Shown: positions 35,618 to 45,639 of the stretch, one piece after another
How the letters are laid out: each line of letters begins with the position of its first letter
Position numbering within the stretch: the first letter of the stretch is position 1
Assembly: GCA_032622095.1 (NCBI GenBank)
Contig: CP136062.1
Coordinates: 159,584,875 to 159,648,874, forward strand
Reading direction: 5' to 3'
Origin: Siphonodentalium dalli
Lineage: Eukaryota; Mollusca; Scaphopoda; Gadilida; Siphonodentaliidae
Length of the DNA: 64,000 nucleotides
Made by a program: the position numbers and the translations under genes
The notes under the pieces: generated by a model
What the model was told of the DNA's origin: nothing
Databases searched by the model: none
The model's input: only the letters and a program-made list of their open reading frames with translations

Positions 35618-36149
35618 TTACTTAATATACATGCACTTGTAATCAGTATTTGCAATTTGACATTCATTCCGAAGAATGATCAGCAGAAAATGTCAAAATC
35701 TGATATAGTTGTTGATATAGTTGTTCAACGTGAAATGATGTCATGAAAAAGCAGGTCAGCGAGAGACGATGAAATGATTGTTTTGTTTTCCCGTATGTTG
35801 ACGGATCGAGGCGTAAACATAGGTAATGTCGTGCGGCTCTCTGACCAACCAAGGACGCTGTTCATTACTGGAGGCGTAACGTTGGGTTGTATTCGCTTAG
35901 AAAGCGAATGGTCACATCTGGCTAGTTTTGGTGCTTTGGGTTCTCTGTAATAGTTATTTTTGGTTTTCGCTTCGATGTCAATGTAAATGTTAATGTGCAG
36001 TGTGTGTCTGACCGTAATGAACTGAATTCGCTTACTCCAAACGTTTTGCACGAACACGGACAGTTGGTGTTACAAATTACATAATCAACTACTGATCAGA
36101 TTGTCAATAAGTCTCTTAATAAATTAGCTATTTTCGTCATCGCGCGAAC

Positions 36150-36361
36150 ATTTACGGTGGGCTATCTACTCAGCATTGATGCTATAAAGTTAGTATATAA
36201 GGGTAAGTGTACATTGTACTGTTAATTTATTTGTAATTGTGGGTAATTCGCTATGCACCTCGGGTTGGTCTGCGACTGGAAATTCCGGTATATACGATCA
36301 CGTAAGTGAACTATGGACATCACTGATAAGGATACTCACTCACGTGGCGGATATTTGCCTA
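36150..36361. repeat. direct repeat R5, copy 2
   Basis: See copy 1 at 35380-35617. Both copies keep a TATATAAGGG string that resembles a TATA box. Confidence 0.75.
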
Positions 36362-36483
36362 TAATTTGTAATAAAACCTGTTTGTGGTAGTGTTTGGAAG
36401 CCTTGACATAATACATATCTCGTTGTGATAACAGGGACAACTGTTAGTTCTTTATATATAATGCACAAGTACATATATCTTAC

Positions 36484-36578
36484 CACATGTCCCCTGGCGC
36501 GACAACCCCACCATGAGTATCCACCTTAATACCTTTGGTGGATACTCGTGGTAGGGTTGTCGCACCAGGGGACATGTG
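36484..36578. mobile_element. hAT-like hairpin MITE, 8-bp target duplication
   Basis: The ends CACATGTCCCCTGG and CCAGGGGACATGTG are perfect inverted repeats. The whole 95 bases form a hairpin around TTAATACC, with arms GTGGATACTC/GAGTATCCAC inside. The flanks are TATCTTAC (36476-36483) and TATCTTGC (36579-36586), an 8-bp duplication with one mismatch, which fits hAT or related superfamilies. Confidence 0.75.
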
Positions 36579-36586
36579 TATCTTGC

Positions 36587-38186
36587 GCGAAAGTAACATA
36601 ATTATTACCTTTTTGAATGGGACTACAATACCATTTGGAAAATGTATAGCTTATATATAAATGCGTGCACCTTTAATTCAGGTATGATATATATGGTAAA
36701 CACGATATCCAATATACGGAAGGATGTGGGGCTTTCGTGCTTATATTTTATTTCAACATTCTGACTGATTCTGAAACTGCTTATACAGCAGGGTGATCTG
36801 CACATTATTAGCTTATGTCAGTTTCCGGTGGGCAGGACATGGTTTCTCTTGTCGTAGACTCAATTGTCATTAGGCATCCCCATTTACTAATATGTGTGGG
36901 TCACATAACGTCTTCATTTGTTCAGCGCAAATTCCCCTTTCTTGCATAAGCCCATCCGGGTCTGCATCATTTTTCGAAAAGATCTCATAGTAAAAAGTGT
37001 TAAAAAAAGATTTTTTTTAGGCCAATGCATTCTCTTACATATAAGAGAATGCATTGGCACAGGGCATAATTGTAACCATCACAATGTGGTCAATGAACCG
37101 GTTCCAATGATATCCATATTTGTATGGTGTTATTGAGACAGACCGAAGATATTTTAGGCTGTTGAAGCTTTATTTGGCCGTTTTTGGCCGGTTTGGGTAA
37201 AGGGTTAATGGTGAAGTTGGTCTCAAAATGAGTACAACAAATAATACAGTATAACAATAGAGTAGGTTATGGAGCAGAGCTTCGTGGTGCAAAAATGTGA
37301 CCGACTATAAACCGGATATTGTATACATAGGCAAAGCACTTAGATGCATGCAATCAGTTTGAATATATTATATAACAAACATTATGAATGAATAATTTAT
37401 TGGATAAAGCATGTACGTACACAATAGCCTCATTAAATAGGAATGACAAAAATATCGGTGAAAAATATAATGCACATACATAATCTGGGCGGTGGTGTGA
37501 CCTACATGTAATGGCCGTCGTCTTCTGAACATCGCCCAGATAAAAAATAACGGCATTTTGTTTTTGTTCAGCAGCTCTTATTGGTACATATGTGTTTGCA
37601 TACAGGAAGATGCAGAAATGCAATTTACAATCTCAATCGCATGTCAGATCTATGTCTTTACAAGTTAAACTACATATCGGAAGTGATACATTGCGATATA
37701 CGGTTTGGGGTTTGTTCGTAACAGATTCAGGAGAGGGGTTATGCATTGTTAATTTTCTGACACAAGATTCAAAAGGGGTAGTGGATTAATTTTAGTATAC
37801 TTTGTGTGTATTTTGTTTTTACTTATTGATTTTGTGTACAGTCAGAGCAATTTCGATTTTCGCAGATGACTTTATTTCATAGTTTTCAATATAACCATAT
37901 ATATAAGTCGTTTAAACGTATATCTTGGTATATGGGCATTCATGGGAGAGGCAACGGTTTGGTGAAGTGACAATAGAGTTGATCCTATGTGTCTTATGTG
38001 CAAAATCATTGGCGGGAAGCCTTATCATTCCACGGGGTATTTTCCAAAAAAGATTTCTCAATGAATGCTGCAAAAGTTCGTTTTTCCAATCATATGCGAT
38101 AAGGGATGCTTTCAGTAATGTAGGTTACTAACAATATGTTACTTCGTTTAAATAACTATATTTGGCATTATTTATTAGCCTGCTAG
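36587..38186. other. mostly unassigned; small hairpin at 37021-37058
   Basis: GCCAATGCATTCTCTTA pairs with TAAGAGAATGCATTGGC (37021-37058), followed by ACAGGGC. This core is shared with the piggyBac-like elements at 48048 and 48639, and AAAGGGTTAA appears at about 37198, so a decayed relative may lie here. No other feature was recognised. Confidence 0.4.
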
Positions 38187-38586
38187 TGTAACGTCCTACC
38201 ATTTGAGTGACACGGGGCGGGGGGGTTGGGCGTTATCAGAATCTCAAATGTTCGGACTCTACAAGAGTCCGCGGAATTAGGCAACAGAAAATGACGTTTA
38301 TCAATTTATTGAATAAATGGCGAATAAAACATGATAATATGTAATCAACACATATGATACCACACCCCGTCGTAGAGCCCGCTTCCGATGGTATAACACA
38401 CATTAATCGCTTCAGTACCTTTATAATAACAACCAATTAATCTCCGCTATATCGAAATGCGTCCATCCTCGGCGATCTGCTTACAGACACTCACAGAGGG
38501 GAAGCGTGACACCAACGACGGCGGGTGGTATCATACACGGAACGAAAACGCGGGTATCTCCTTCTGGAAGGTGCTACATCGTTACA
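38187..38586 (-). mobile_element. 3' LTR of the minus-strand LTR element
   Basis: 400 bases starting TGTAACGTCC and ending GCTACATCGTTACA, with TGTAACG...CGTTACA as inverted tips. It matches 40410-40825 over its whole length; by-eye divergence is about 8 percent plus one 16-17 base indel. It contains a stem-loop GGACTC-TACAA-GAGTCC near 38254-38270. A 66-codon frame conserved in both LTRs only reflects the repeat identity. Confidence 0.9.
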
Positions 38587-38598
38587 TCTTCCCCTCCT
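38587..38598 (-). promoter_or_regulatory. polypurine tract
   Basis: On the minus strand AGGAGGGGAAGA lies directly before the 3' LTR (TGTAACG). Such a purine run primes plus-strand DNA synthesis in LTR retrotransposons. Confidence 0.85.
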
Positions 38599-38726
38599 AA
38601 AACAATGCATCCCGCATCGATTACTCTGTGCAATCCCTGACCATTTCGTGAAACCGAGGTACGTCCAGCAACTTCTTCTCTGTAAAACTGGCTGTAACTT
38701 TCCTCCCCTTCATCGCATTTCTTTTC

Positions 38727-38963
38727 TCATCCGTTGCTGCATTTAGCTTTTTGCCACCATTTACAGCCGCTCATACTTCGGCTGTTCAACTTGAATGACC
38801 GAAAGCACGTCACTCCTAAATCCGTATAGCCATCGGGACATTTCTCCACACGCCACACCAGTATCCTTATATCCGCTACGCAAGTCTTGACGCACAGGCC
38901 AGCAACAACTTCACGACCATCCCCACAGGACGTTTGGATGCCCCATGGCAACTGTATTTTCAT
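38727..38963 (-). CDS. cysteine-rich open frame inside the LTR element
   Basis: The first ATG is at 38963; the open frame reaches upstream at least to 38996 without a stop. The peptide of about 78 residues contains SCGDG, GLCVKTC, KCPDGYTDLGVTCF and GCKWWQKAKC. The CPDGYTDLGVTC block resembles a widespread eukaryotic extracellular-type motif (C-P-x-G-Y-x-D-x-G-x-x-C) found in repeated cysteine-rich proteins. No signal peptide is visible. It may be an exon picked up from a host gene, or the degenerate tail of a longer element gene. The lack of stops is only weak evidence at this length. Confidence 0.4.
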   Translation of the reverse strand: MKIQLPWGIQTSCGDGREVVAGLCVKTCVADIRILVWRVEKCPDGYTDLGVTCFRSFKLNSRSMSGCKWWQKAKCSNG

Positions 38964-39298
38964 TAAAACTTCTGCCACATAGAAGGGATGTTTCAATTTG
39001 TACTCAAAGATATTTAAGTGTCATGTCATCACAGGTGTGATTCTCTTTACAAATGTCAAAACGAACACAGGACATCGACGTTCTCTAATCGAATTCACAA
39101 GTTAACTTTCGAGCAAACTCGTTGACATGTAACATATGTCATGATAAAAGGTTCCAACCTCCCAGTGCAATCACTCGTCATTGGATATGGGTATCACAAC
39201 AAAGTCCAAAATGAATAGAGTATTCTTTATTTGTTCTTCAACGGAATTAAATACGACATTTTGAAAGTGAGCTATGTACAGATATTCAAAGTCAATCA

Positions 39299-40309
39299 TT
39301 ATATGGCATATTGATCAAGGTATCTCGGCCTCCGAGTCTCTCGACCACCTCTGAAGTGTGAATCCAAACAGGGATGTCGTTCTTGTGCTCTCTATTTTTG
39401 AAAACATCCTCTGAGTTCAACCAACATACCATCACTCCGCTCGTCCGAACGAGCAAGTTGTCTCATTCTTGCCAACTCAGATGCTATAGTTATACTATAG
39501 GGCTGTGTTCTAGGATGTTCAGAATACCTATGACCAGATGTGTTCTGTTCACGTGTATGTGCTCGTTGGCTCATGTTGATGGGATTGAATCTATGAGCAG
39601 CATACAATTTAGTTGGCTCTTTACAGCGAGCTATATCATCTGCTTCCAAAGCTCGTTCTGGCTCAATAAATTGAGCAACATGATTCGTTTCATTGAGATC
39701 ACATGTCTTTAGGGTTTCATCCAATTGGATACCATCGCTGTCGGAATGCTCGTCATATCGAGCAGTTTGGTTTCTAAGCTTCAACCATTTATGTTGCTCG
39801 ATATAGCGAGCAGTGTGAGCCGTATTTTCGAACTCATGTGATATCTCAGAAGTTGTAGCACCTTGGTTGTCAGGTGGTTCAATCGATCGATCAAATCGAC
39901 TTTCGTCGTCGGGAGGCTCGTCATGTCGATCAATTCGACTTGCCAACTTCAACTGATTATGTTGTTCGATAGAGCGAGCAGTACAAATCGAGCTGTTCAT
40001 CTCATTTGTTCTTTCTGAAATTCGAGCATCCTGCTCATCGGATAGCTCAGTTGATTGAGCAAGCCTGCTCTCTTTGATGAGTGCCAACTCATTCTTGGGC
40101 TCAGTCAAACGAGATGTGGTGTTGTCATCAACGAGCCAAAACGGTTCATCAATGGATGTGTGTTGTCTGATTGAGACAAGCTCGGTAAAACGATCTATCT
40201 GGCTCATGTTCTTGCGACAGAGCATCGCTTTCACATGTGCTCGATGACTCTGTGTGTCCCACTCTTTAAAACGAGCGGTGCGGCTCTCTTCTTCGAGCTG
40301 TCGGCTCAT
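39299..40309 (-). CDS. repetitive charged protein of the LTR element (about 14 A-R-x-x-E repeats)
   Basis: From the ATG at 40309 the frame is open for 305 codons to TAG at 39392-39394, then continues in the same frame for about 30 codons (RGGRETRRPRYLDQY) to TAA at 39299. The protein is highly charged, with no cysteine pair or zinc knuckle. It is built of about 14 irregular copies of a motif near T-A-R-[FYS]-x-E-[PQH]: RTARFKE, CTARSIEQH, HTARYIEQH, QTARYDEH, HVAQFIEP, DIARCKEP. The two largest modules, NSSICTARSIEQHNQLKL and NTAHTARYIEQHKWLKL, are clear internal duplicates. It sits where gag would start, just after the primer site. The RRPRYLDQY end resembles C-termini of retrotransposon polyproteins. 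Whether it is translated, and whether TAG is read through, is unknown. Confidence 0.6.
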
Positions 40310-40393
40310 TTTCTTAACGAATGGCTCTTCTTTGTGAGCAAAGTCTCTAGTCACTTCTGTAGAAAAATTCTGCTGTCTAACTCAGCAAAATTT

Positions 40394-40408
40394 CCATCGC
40401 TGCCACCA
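40394..40408 (-). promoter_or_regulatory. primer-binding site, tRNA-Leu type
   Basis: One base after the 5' LTR the minus strand reads TGGTGGCAGCGATGG. That is complementary to the CCA-tailed 3' end of metazoan tRNA-Leu (…CGCTGCCACCA), with one mismatch at the twelfth base. This fixes the element's orientation as minus. Confidence 0.8.
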
Positions 40409-40409
40409 C

Positions 40410-40825
40410 TGTAACGTCCTACCCTTTGAGTAACCCGGGGGGGGGGGTTGGGCGTTATCAGAATTTCAAAGGTTCGGACTCTACAAGAGTCCACGGAATT
40501 AGGCAACAGAAAATGACGTTTATCAATTTATTGAATAAATGGCGAATAAAACATGATAATATGCAATCAACACATGTGATACAACGCCCGTCGTGGAGCC
40601 CCGCTTCCGATGGTACAACAAGTATGAATTGGTTCAGTACTTTTATAATAACAACCAATTAATCTCCGCTACGTCGAAATGCGTCCACCCTCGGCGATTT
40701 GCTTACAGATACTCCCAGAGCGGAAGCGTGACGTCAACGACGGCGGGTAGTATCATACACGGAACGGAAACGCGGGTCGGAATGGAATGAAGGTATCTTC
40801 TTCTGGAAGGTGCTACATCGTTACA
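40410..40825 (-). mobile_element. 5' LTR of the minus-strand LTR element
   Basis: 416 bases, TGTAACG...CGTTACA. It is 16-17 bases longer than the other LTR because of GTCGGAATGGAATGAAG near 40777. A G run of about 11 at 40438 differs from the interrupted run in the other LTR. Confidence 0.9.
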
Positions 40826-40884
40826 TTAGCTCTTTGTGTATTTTAAATAAATATTTAGATTTTTTAATTTATATATATTGAGAC

Positions 40885-42450
40885 ACACAAACGTCAATGC
40901 CATAGGGTAGTTTGTGTAAGAGAGTCATATATGCATTTTAGTGAGTTTCTTGCAAGAAAACGATTCGTCCTATTTAGACAATGTATAGTTTTAGATATTG
41001 TTTTTCGGAGATAATCAATGTGGTGCTTGAATTCCATGTTCTCATCTAAGTGAATATCGAGAAATTTGAAAGATGGATCGCCCTCTAACGCATTTATAGC
41101 TTGATTACCTTGCTCATGCAATTGAAGTGTTTTTTTACGAATAAAGTAGTTCCGGTTATAATTGGCGTTGAACACCATATTTTTCGACTAAGATGCATTT
41201 AAAAAAAAGCTTGTTTACATTGCACCATTATAATTTGGTGTATAGTTTAGTTTATTATTTGCGTCGTGGAAGAGCTTCTCAATGTGAAGACTGGGCGCAC
41301 ATGCAGTTGTGTCATCTGCAAAAGACAGCATGTTACATTTGGTGGAATTTCACATGTAATTTACATATATTAGAAAGAGTATCGGTCCGAGTATCAAGCC
41401 TTGGGGCACTCCAGTCGAAACAGCTTAATAATGAGATTTTTTCCCCAGAGTGATCTATATATTGATTTCTGTTGTTTAGATTGCTTCTGAAAAGTTAATA
41501 CCACTCCCGGGATCATACAATGTTCCAATTTGTTCAATAAGATATCATGATCTATAGTATCGAAGGCTTACGAAAAATCTAAAACATAATGCCAATGTTG
41601 AATATTTAGTTGTTTTATCGTTCATTTCGCCGATGTGATTTATAAGTTTAAGGAGAGGGTGAGTCTTGGAATGATGCTTTATAAAGCCATATAACATTGG
41701 GCTTAATAAGAATTTCTTCTCTAAGAAATATGTCAGTCTTCTACAAGTAGCCTTTTCTAATATTTTGAGAATTCAGGAAGGATGCTTATGGGTCGGTAGT
41801 TACGGACATCCGTTTTATCTCCAGTTCTGTGTATTGACACTGCATGTGCAGTTTTCATTGCATCGGGAAATATACCACTCTCGTGTGAGATTTAACATTT
41901 GTGATATTGGATGAGAGCTGCACTGACTTGTCTCTTTCAAAAGCTCTGTAGTAAGACCAAAGTTATCAACACTTTTCTTATTTTTGAAGCCGCTGGTTAT
42001 TTAAGTATTTTATTTGGACTTGATTGGTGCAGGAAAAAATTATAATTTTTAGATTCCTTTAAGTATTTTTGTTGTGTAAGATCAAGATGTTGTCATAAGT
42101 ACCTCATTAATTTTATAAATGTATCATGAGCTACTTCAGAGAAGTTTGCCAATGATTCTGGGTCATTACAGTCTACGCCATTCATAGTTATTTTACATGA
42201 CTTTTTGTGTTTCTGATAATTGCACTGTTCATTATTTGCCAAATTTTCTTTATTTGTTTTTGTTCTCTTCTCTAGTGGTTTCATAATACAATCGTTTTCT
42301 AACTCGCATAGTGGTGTTGAATATTTTACAGTTTATGTTTTTATTTTTCTCGGTTTCCTGTTGTCGGGTGTTTGAGTTTTTTTCCACGCCATAGTGTGTT
42401 TTTATTAAAGGATGATGTAATCAGGCCATTTGTCATCCATGGATTTCGTT
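40885..42450 (-). pseudogene. LINE RT fragment (CR1/L2-like), heavily decayed
   Basis: On the minus strand from 42450: NPWMTNGLITSS (endonuclease-RT linker), then NGVDCNDPESLANF (near 42160), ESGIFPDAMKTAH and NYRPISILP (near 41800-41880), an AFDTIDHDI-like motif A, GVPQGL-like and FADDTTACAPSLH-like pieces in other frames (near 41300), and finally the thumb FKFLDIHLDENMEFKHHIDYL ending near 40894. Numerous stops and frameshifts. The right-hand LTR of the LTR element lies 60 bases beyond its 3' end. Confidence 0.85.
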
Positions 42451-42636
42451 TTTGTTTCTTATTTTTGATGCACGTTAATAACAAACAAACAGACAGTTTT
42501 ATTAGTATAGATATATGTATCGAAAATTACTTTCAGACACGAATCCTAATTAATATACATGCATGCAACAAATAACAAATATCTGTTTAATCCAAAAACT
42601 ACCGAACGTTTGAGATGTAGTTAAATATTGCATGAA

Positions 42637-43018
42637 GTGTGTCTGAACGTTCAAACGACCACGATTCAATCGTAAGTTGAGGAATCGGGCCCGACGATAT
42701 CGTGGGTAGTTTGTTCACACGATTGCGACGTCGTCGTACATTATGATATCGTAGGTTGTTCCTAAACATGTGATTGACTACCCAGCGGTCATTTCCAGCT
42801 ACGATATTTACGTACACACGACTGCGATTACGTCGCAAGTGGAGGTAACCAAGGATACGCCACGATTTCGCATCTAAAATCAAACATTGCTTGATATTAT
42901 TTTTTGACCTACGATTTTGACGTGAGCATGCGCAGTCAAACTAGCGGCTACTTCCTACGACGGAAATCTTTACACTTACGATTGTATCGTGGTCGTCTGA
43001 ACGTTCACTAAGACACAC
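42637..43018. mobile_element. TIR element, about 380 bp
   Basis: The left end GTGTGTCTGAACGTTCA followed by AACGACCACGATTCAATCGT pairs with the right end, which reads the same on the minus strand except for a TAG insertion after GTGTCT and a few substitutions. The core has many CGACG/CGTCG and ATCGT strings and no protein. A 94-codon minus frame (42599-42883) is a by-product. It lies just left of recombinase copy B. Confidence 0.75.
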
Positions 43019-43150
43019 GTGTATTATCGCCACGCGACATGCAGCACACGCGGTGCTTAGCGCAATGATATCGATGTCAATGCCGGATCTATTTCTGTTC
43101 TGTTTACAAAAATAATAATTTCGACAGGTGATCCGAATTCCGATCTTAAT

Positions 43151-44335
43151 ATGTACGCAGTATGATCGTCAGTCAAAATAGACAATGAAGGCGTTGGGAA
43201 GATAGAACGTGTTATTCAATCAACACACGGGGCCATTCTCGTTGTCAAATTAGATGGAATTGACTTCACGGTGAATTTAGAACAAGACAGGTTGTCACTC
43301 ATTCAGAATCAGACGACACGTGTGAACTCCCAAAACATAAACACTGATGATGAAAGATTTATATTTGTGCCTACTACAGAAATTCAAGATTATGTAGACG
43401 CTCAGGCCAATAAAAATACTCTTTCAAAAACATATTATAACATGAAACTCCTGAAATCGTTCATGTATACTCCTCAGATTAATGTTGACAGACCCATCCA
43501 TGAAATTTCGCCAGATCAGCTGTGCCTTATTTTGAGCAAATTCTTTCTCGGGGTCAGGAAACAAGGAGGGGCCGAATATGAACCATCAACAAGCATGGAT
43601 TTATGTCCAGTTTTGACAGAGAGTTAAAACGGTGTGATTATGGTTTTCAAATAGCTACAAGCACAGAATTCATGAAAGTTCGAGAAGTGTTGACGGCTAA
43701 ACAGAAAAGTTTAAAAGGTCAAGGTCTAGGTAACCGTGCCAGGAAATCTGACCCAATAAATGATGATGAAATAGAGAAATTGTGGGAGTCTTCGTGTTTC
43801 GGTACATCACCACCAGAATCAATATTACACACAATTTGGTTCTATAACACCCAACAATTTGGTTTAAGGGGGTCCGACGAGCATCGAGATATGTGTTGGG
43901 GTTATGTAATGCTTTGCAAGGATTATTTGGGGCAATAATATCTATATTTTGAAGAACGGCAGACAAAAACTCGATCCGAACAAAATCCCAGAGATGTAAG
44001 GGCGGTGAGACCAAAAATGTGGGCAGTTTCAAATGTAGATCGTTCACAGTTGTGAACCCCGAAAATAGATATCCATACCCCTGCTTATTATATTATTGAC
44101 AATATAATAAGTAGGGGTGGGGAATCTGTTTTCGGGGTTTTTGACACAAATTTCCAACAACTGTGAGATCGTTGTCCTGTTTCTGTCTACAAGAAATTTG
44201 CTGAACTCAGACCAAAGGACTACTGCAAACCAATCGACCCCTTCTACATCGCGACGCATACTTGTCAAGGCAAGCTTGGTGAAACTGACCAATGGTTTAA
44301 ACGACATCCAGTGGGCGTTAATAAACTCAGTTCAT
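43151..44335 (+). pseudogene. Crypton-like tyrosine recombinase (DUF3504 / ZMYM-KIAA1958 type), decayed copy B
   Basis: The ATG at 43151 is followed after four codons by TGA. The frame then reads DGIDFTVNLEQDRLSLIQ, QINVDRPIHEISPDQLC, LGVRKQGGAEYEP, a frameshift near 43600, KVREVL, DDEIEKLWESSCFGTS, NTQQFGLRGSDEHRDMCWG and DYLGQ-stop-YLYFEERQTKTR, then NPRDVRAVRPKMW and SNVDR. After a nested MITE (44045-44165) it continues CPVSV and, in other frames, the HTCQGKLGETDQWFKRHPVGVNKL block, ending near 44335. The domain order and the GLRG arginine fit Crypton-derived recombinases. The catalytic C-terminus is missing, as in copy A. The two copies are in opposite orientation, about 31 kb apart. Confidence 0.7.
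44045..44165. mobile_element. hAT-like MITE nested in recombinase copy B, perfect 8-bp target duplication
   Basis: Tips CACAGTTGT and ACAACTGTG; inner arms CCCCGAAAA/TTTTCGGGG and CCCCTGCTTATTATATT / AATATAATAAGTAGGGG. AGATCGTT occurs on both sides (44037-44044 and 44166-44173). Removing the insert and one duplication rejoins the recombinase reading (VDR to CPVSV) in frame, which proves that it inserted into an existing recombinase copy. Confidence 0.9.
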
Positions 44336-44703
44336 AAACTTATCAATGTTATTATTGTGTTAATTACAATTTAATTAAGATATTAAATTTGTGTTGGGTT
44401 ATTTTGGGTCGACTGTGGTAAAAACATGGGTGATAAGGGTAGTTGAACACTTTTGTCAACATGAAAAGACACATTTAAAATGGAACTATATTTTTTCTCG
44501 AAGTTGTCTTTACTTCTTCTTTGGTTGTGATAAGGAAATCAGTATTATTGTTTTAACCCCTGCCGTTTCGAGATCGTTTTTCCTTTTTAAAATGCGATTA
44601 TGTGATAAAATTTATTAACCTCGTACGCTAAAGCTCGGATCGAATTGAATTTAGTGCACTCGGTTAATAAATTTCGTATATAATTGCGACTCATTAGAGA
44701 CCC
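44336..44703. other. no recognisable feature
   Basis: A+T-rich flank beyond the last readable recombinase codons. Confidence 0.35.
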
Positions 44704-45195
44704 TCTATATACACTCCACCCATGACAATAGTCACTCCATGTATACATATACGCCACAACAATGGCATAAGCCATTCCAGATATACCAATACCCGCACAC
44801 ACGGCCACTCATACCTTCAATACTTGCATATACACCTCACACATGGCAATTCAGCAACTCGCTGTATACTCATACACGAAATCCATGATCATACAGCTAC
44901 TCCCTGTATAAATATACACCCACCAACGATAAAAAATTCACGACATATATAGATATACATCGCACCCGTTACCACAAGGGCACTCCATATATACCCAAAC
45001 GCTCGCCAATGACCAGCCAGCATATTCCATACACACTTCAATCATGACCGAACAGTCATTCCGTGTACACCTATACACATTACACACTGACATACAACCA
45101 CCCCTGTTTCCATACACCCCATCCATGATCCTACAGAGAACACATGTGTACATATACACGTACCTGTGACAATACAGCCACCCAAGGTACACAAG
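44704..45195. repeat. degenerate minisatellite, about 41-bp unit, 11-12 copies
   Basis: Recurring pattern CATGACAATACAGCCACTCC then TGTATACATATACACCCA, recognisable at about 44720, 44840, 44882, 45043, 45123 and 45165, with intervals close to multiples of 40-41. Divergence is high, so this is an old array. Confidence 0.7.
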
Positions 45196-45339
45196 TATGA
45201 AAGTGTCAATGACATGGTAGCTTAACTTGGGAAGGAGTTTATTTTTTGCTGAGCAATGAATAGAACGATAAAGAAAAAGGAAAGTCAAACTGTTACAGTA
45301 AAGGTCTTGTATTGTATTGTGTATATGAAATTATTTTTA

Positions 45340-45630
45340 TTTCAAACATTTCACCAATAAATGTGGGCTGTATGGTGTGCCGATGGATTCAAATTTCAAA
45401 TCCTAGATGGCTGCTGGCGACCATGTTTTTTAATAAATTTCGGTCAACATAGGAGGTTCCCATCTAGAGGTCGCCCCAAAGATCCACATAAAGTTTGGTG
45501 ATAATCGGATGAGGAATGTGCTCTGTATGGCACGCCATAGGAATATATAAGAGTAAATTCCATGATGGCCGCTAGTGGCCATGTTTTTCATCAGAAATTG
45601 TTCAAATTTGATAGCTCCTATCTAGAGAAA
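45340..45630. repeat. dispersed repeat with two similar halves
   Basis: Two halves share the order GTATGG(C/T)GTGCC or GTATGGCACGCC, GATGGC(C/T)GCT, GGCGACCATGTTTTT or GTGGCCATGTTTTTC, and TCCCATCTAGAG/TCCTATCTAGAG. The AAAGTTTGGTGATAATCGGA string between them is common in molluscan dispersed repeats. No coding content. Confidence 0.5.
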
Positions 45631-45639
45631 GAATCACTC

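Larger units (their letters stand above)
38187..40825 (-). mobile_element. non-autonomous LTR retrotransposon without pol
   Basis: Two LTRs enclose about 1.8 kb. Read on the minus strand the order is 5' LTR, a tRNA-Leu-type primer site, a repetitive 305-codon frame, a cysteine-rich frame, a polypurine tract, then the 3' LTR. No RT, RNase H, integrase, protease or CCHC gag is readable. It therefore fits the TRIM/LARD type of element that depends on another element's proteins. Flanking bases CTAG/TTAG may be a mutated 4-bp target duplication. The 8 percent LTR divergence suggests an old insertion. Confidence 0.85.

Noticed and set aside
38236-40658. A 66-codon minus frame present in both LTRs (38236-38436 and 40458-40658)
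   Set aside because: Its conservation follows from the LTR pair being copies of each other; no domain and no independent evidence of coding.
42599-42883. A 94-codon minus frame rich in arginine
   Set aside because: It runs across one end of the TIR element at 42637-43018; composition comes from CGACG-type motifs.
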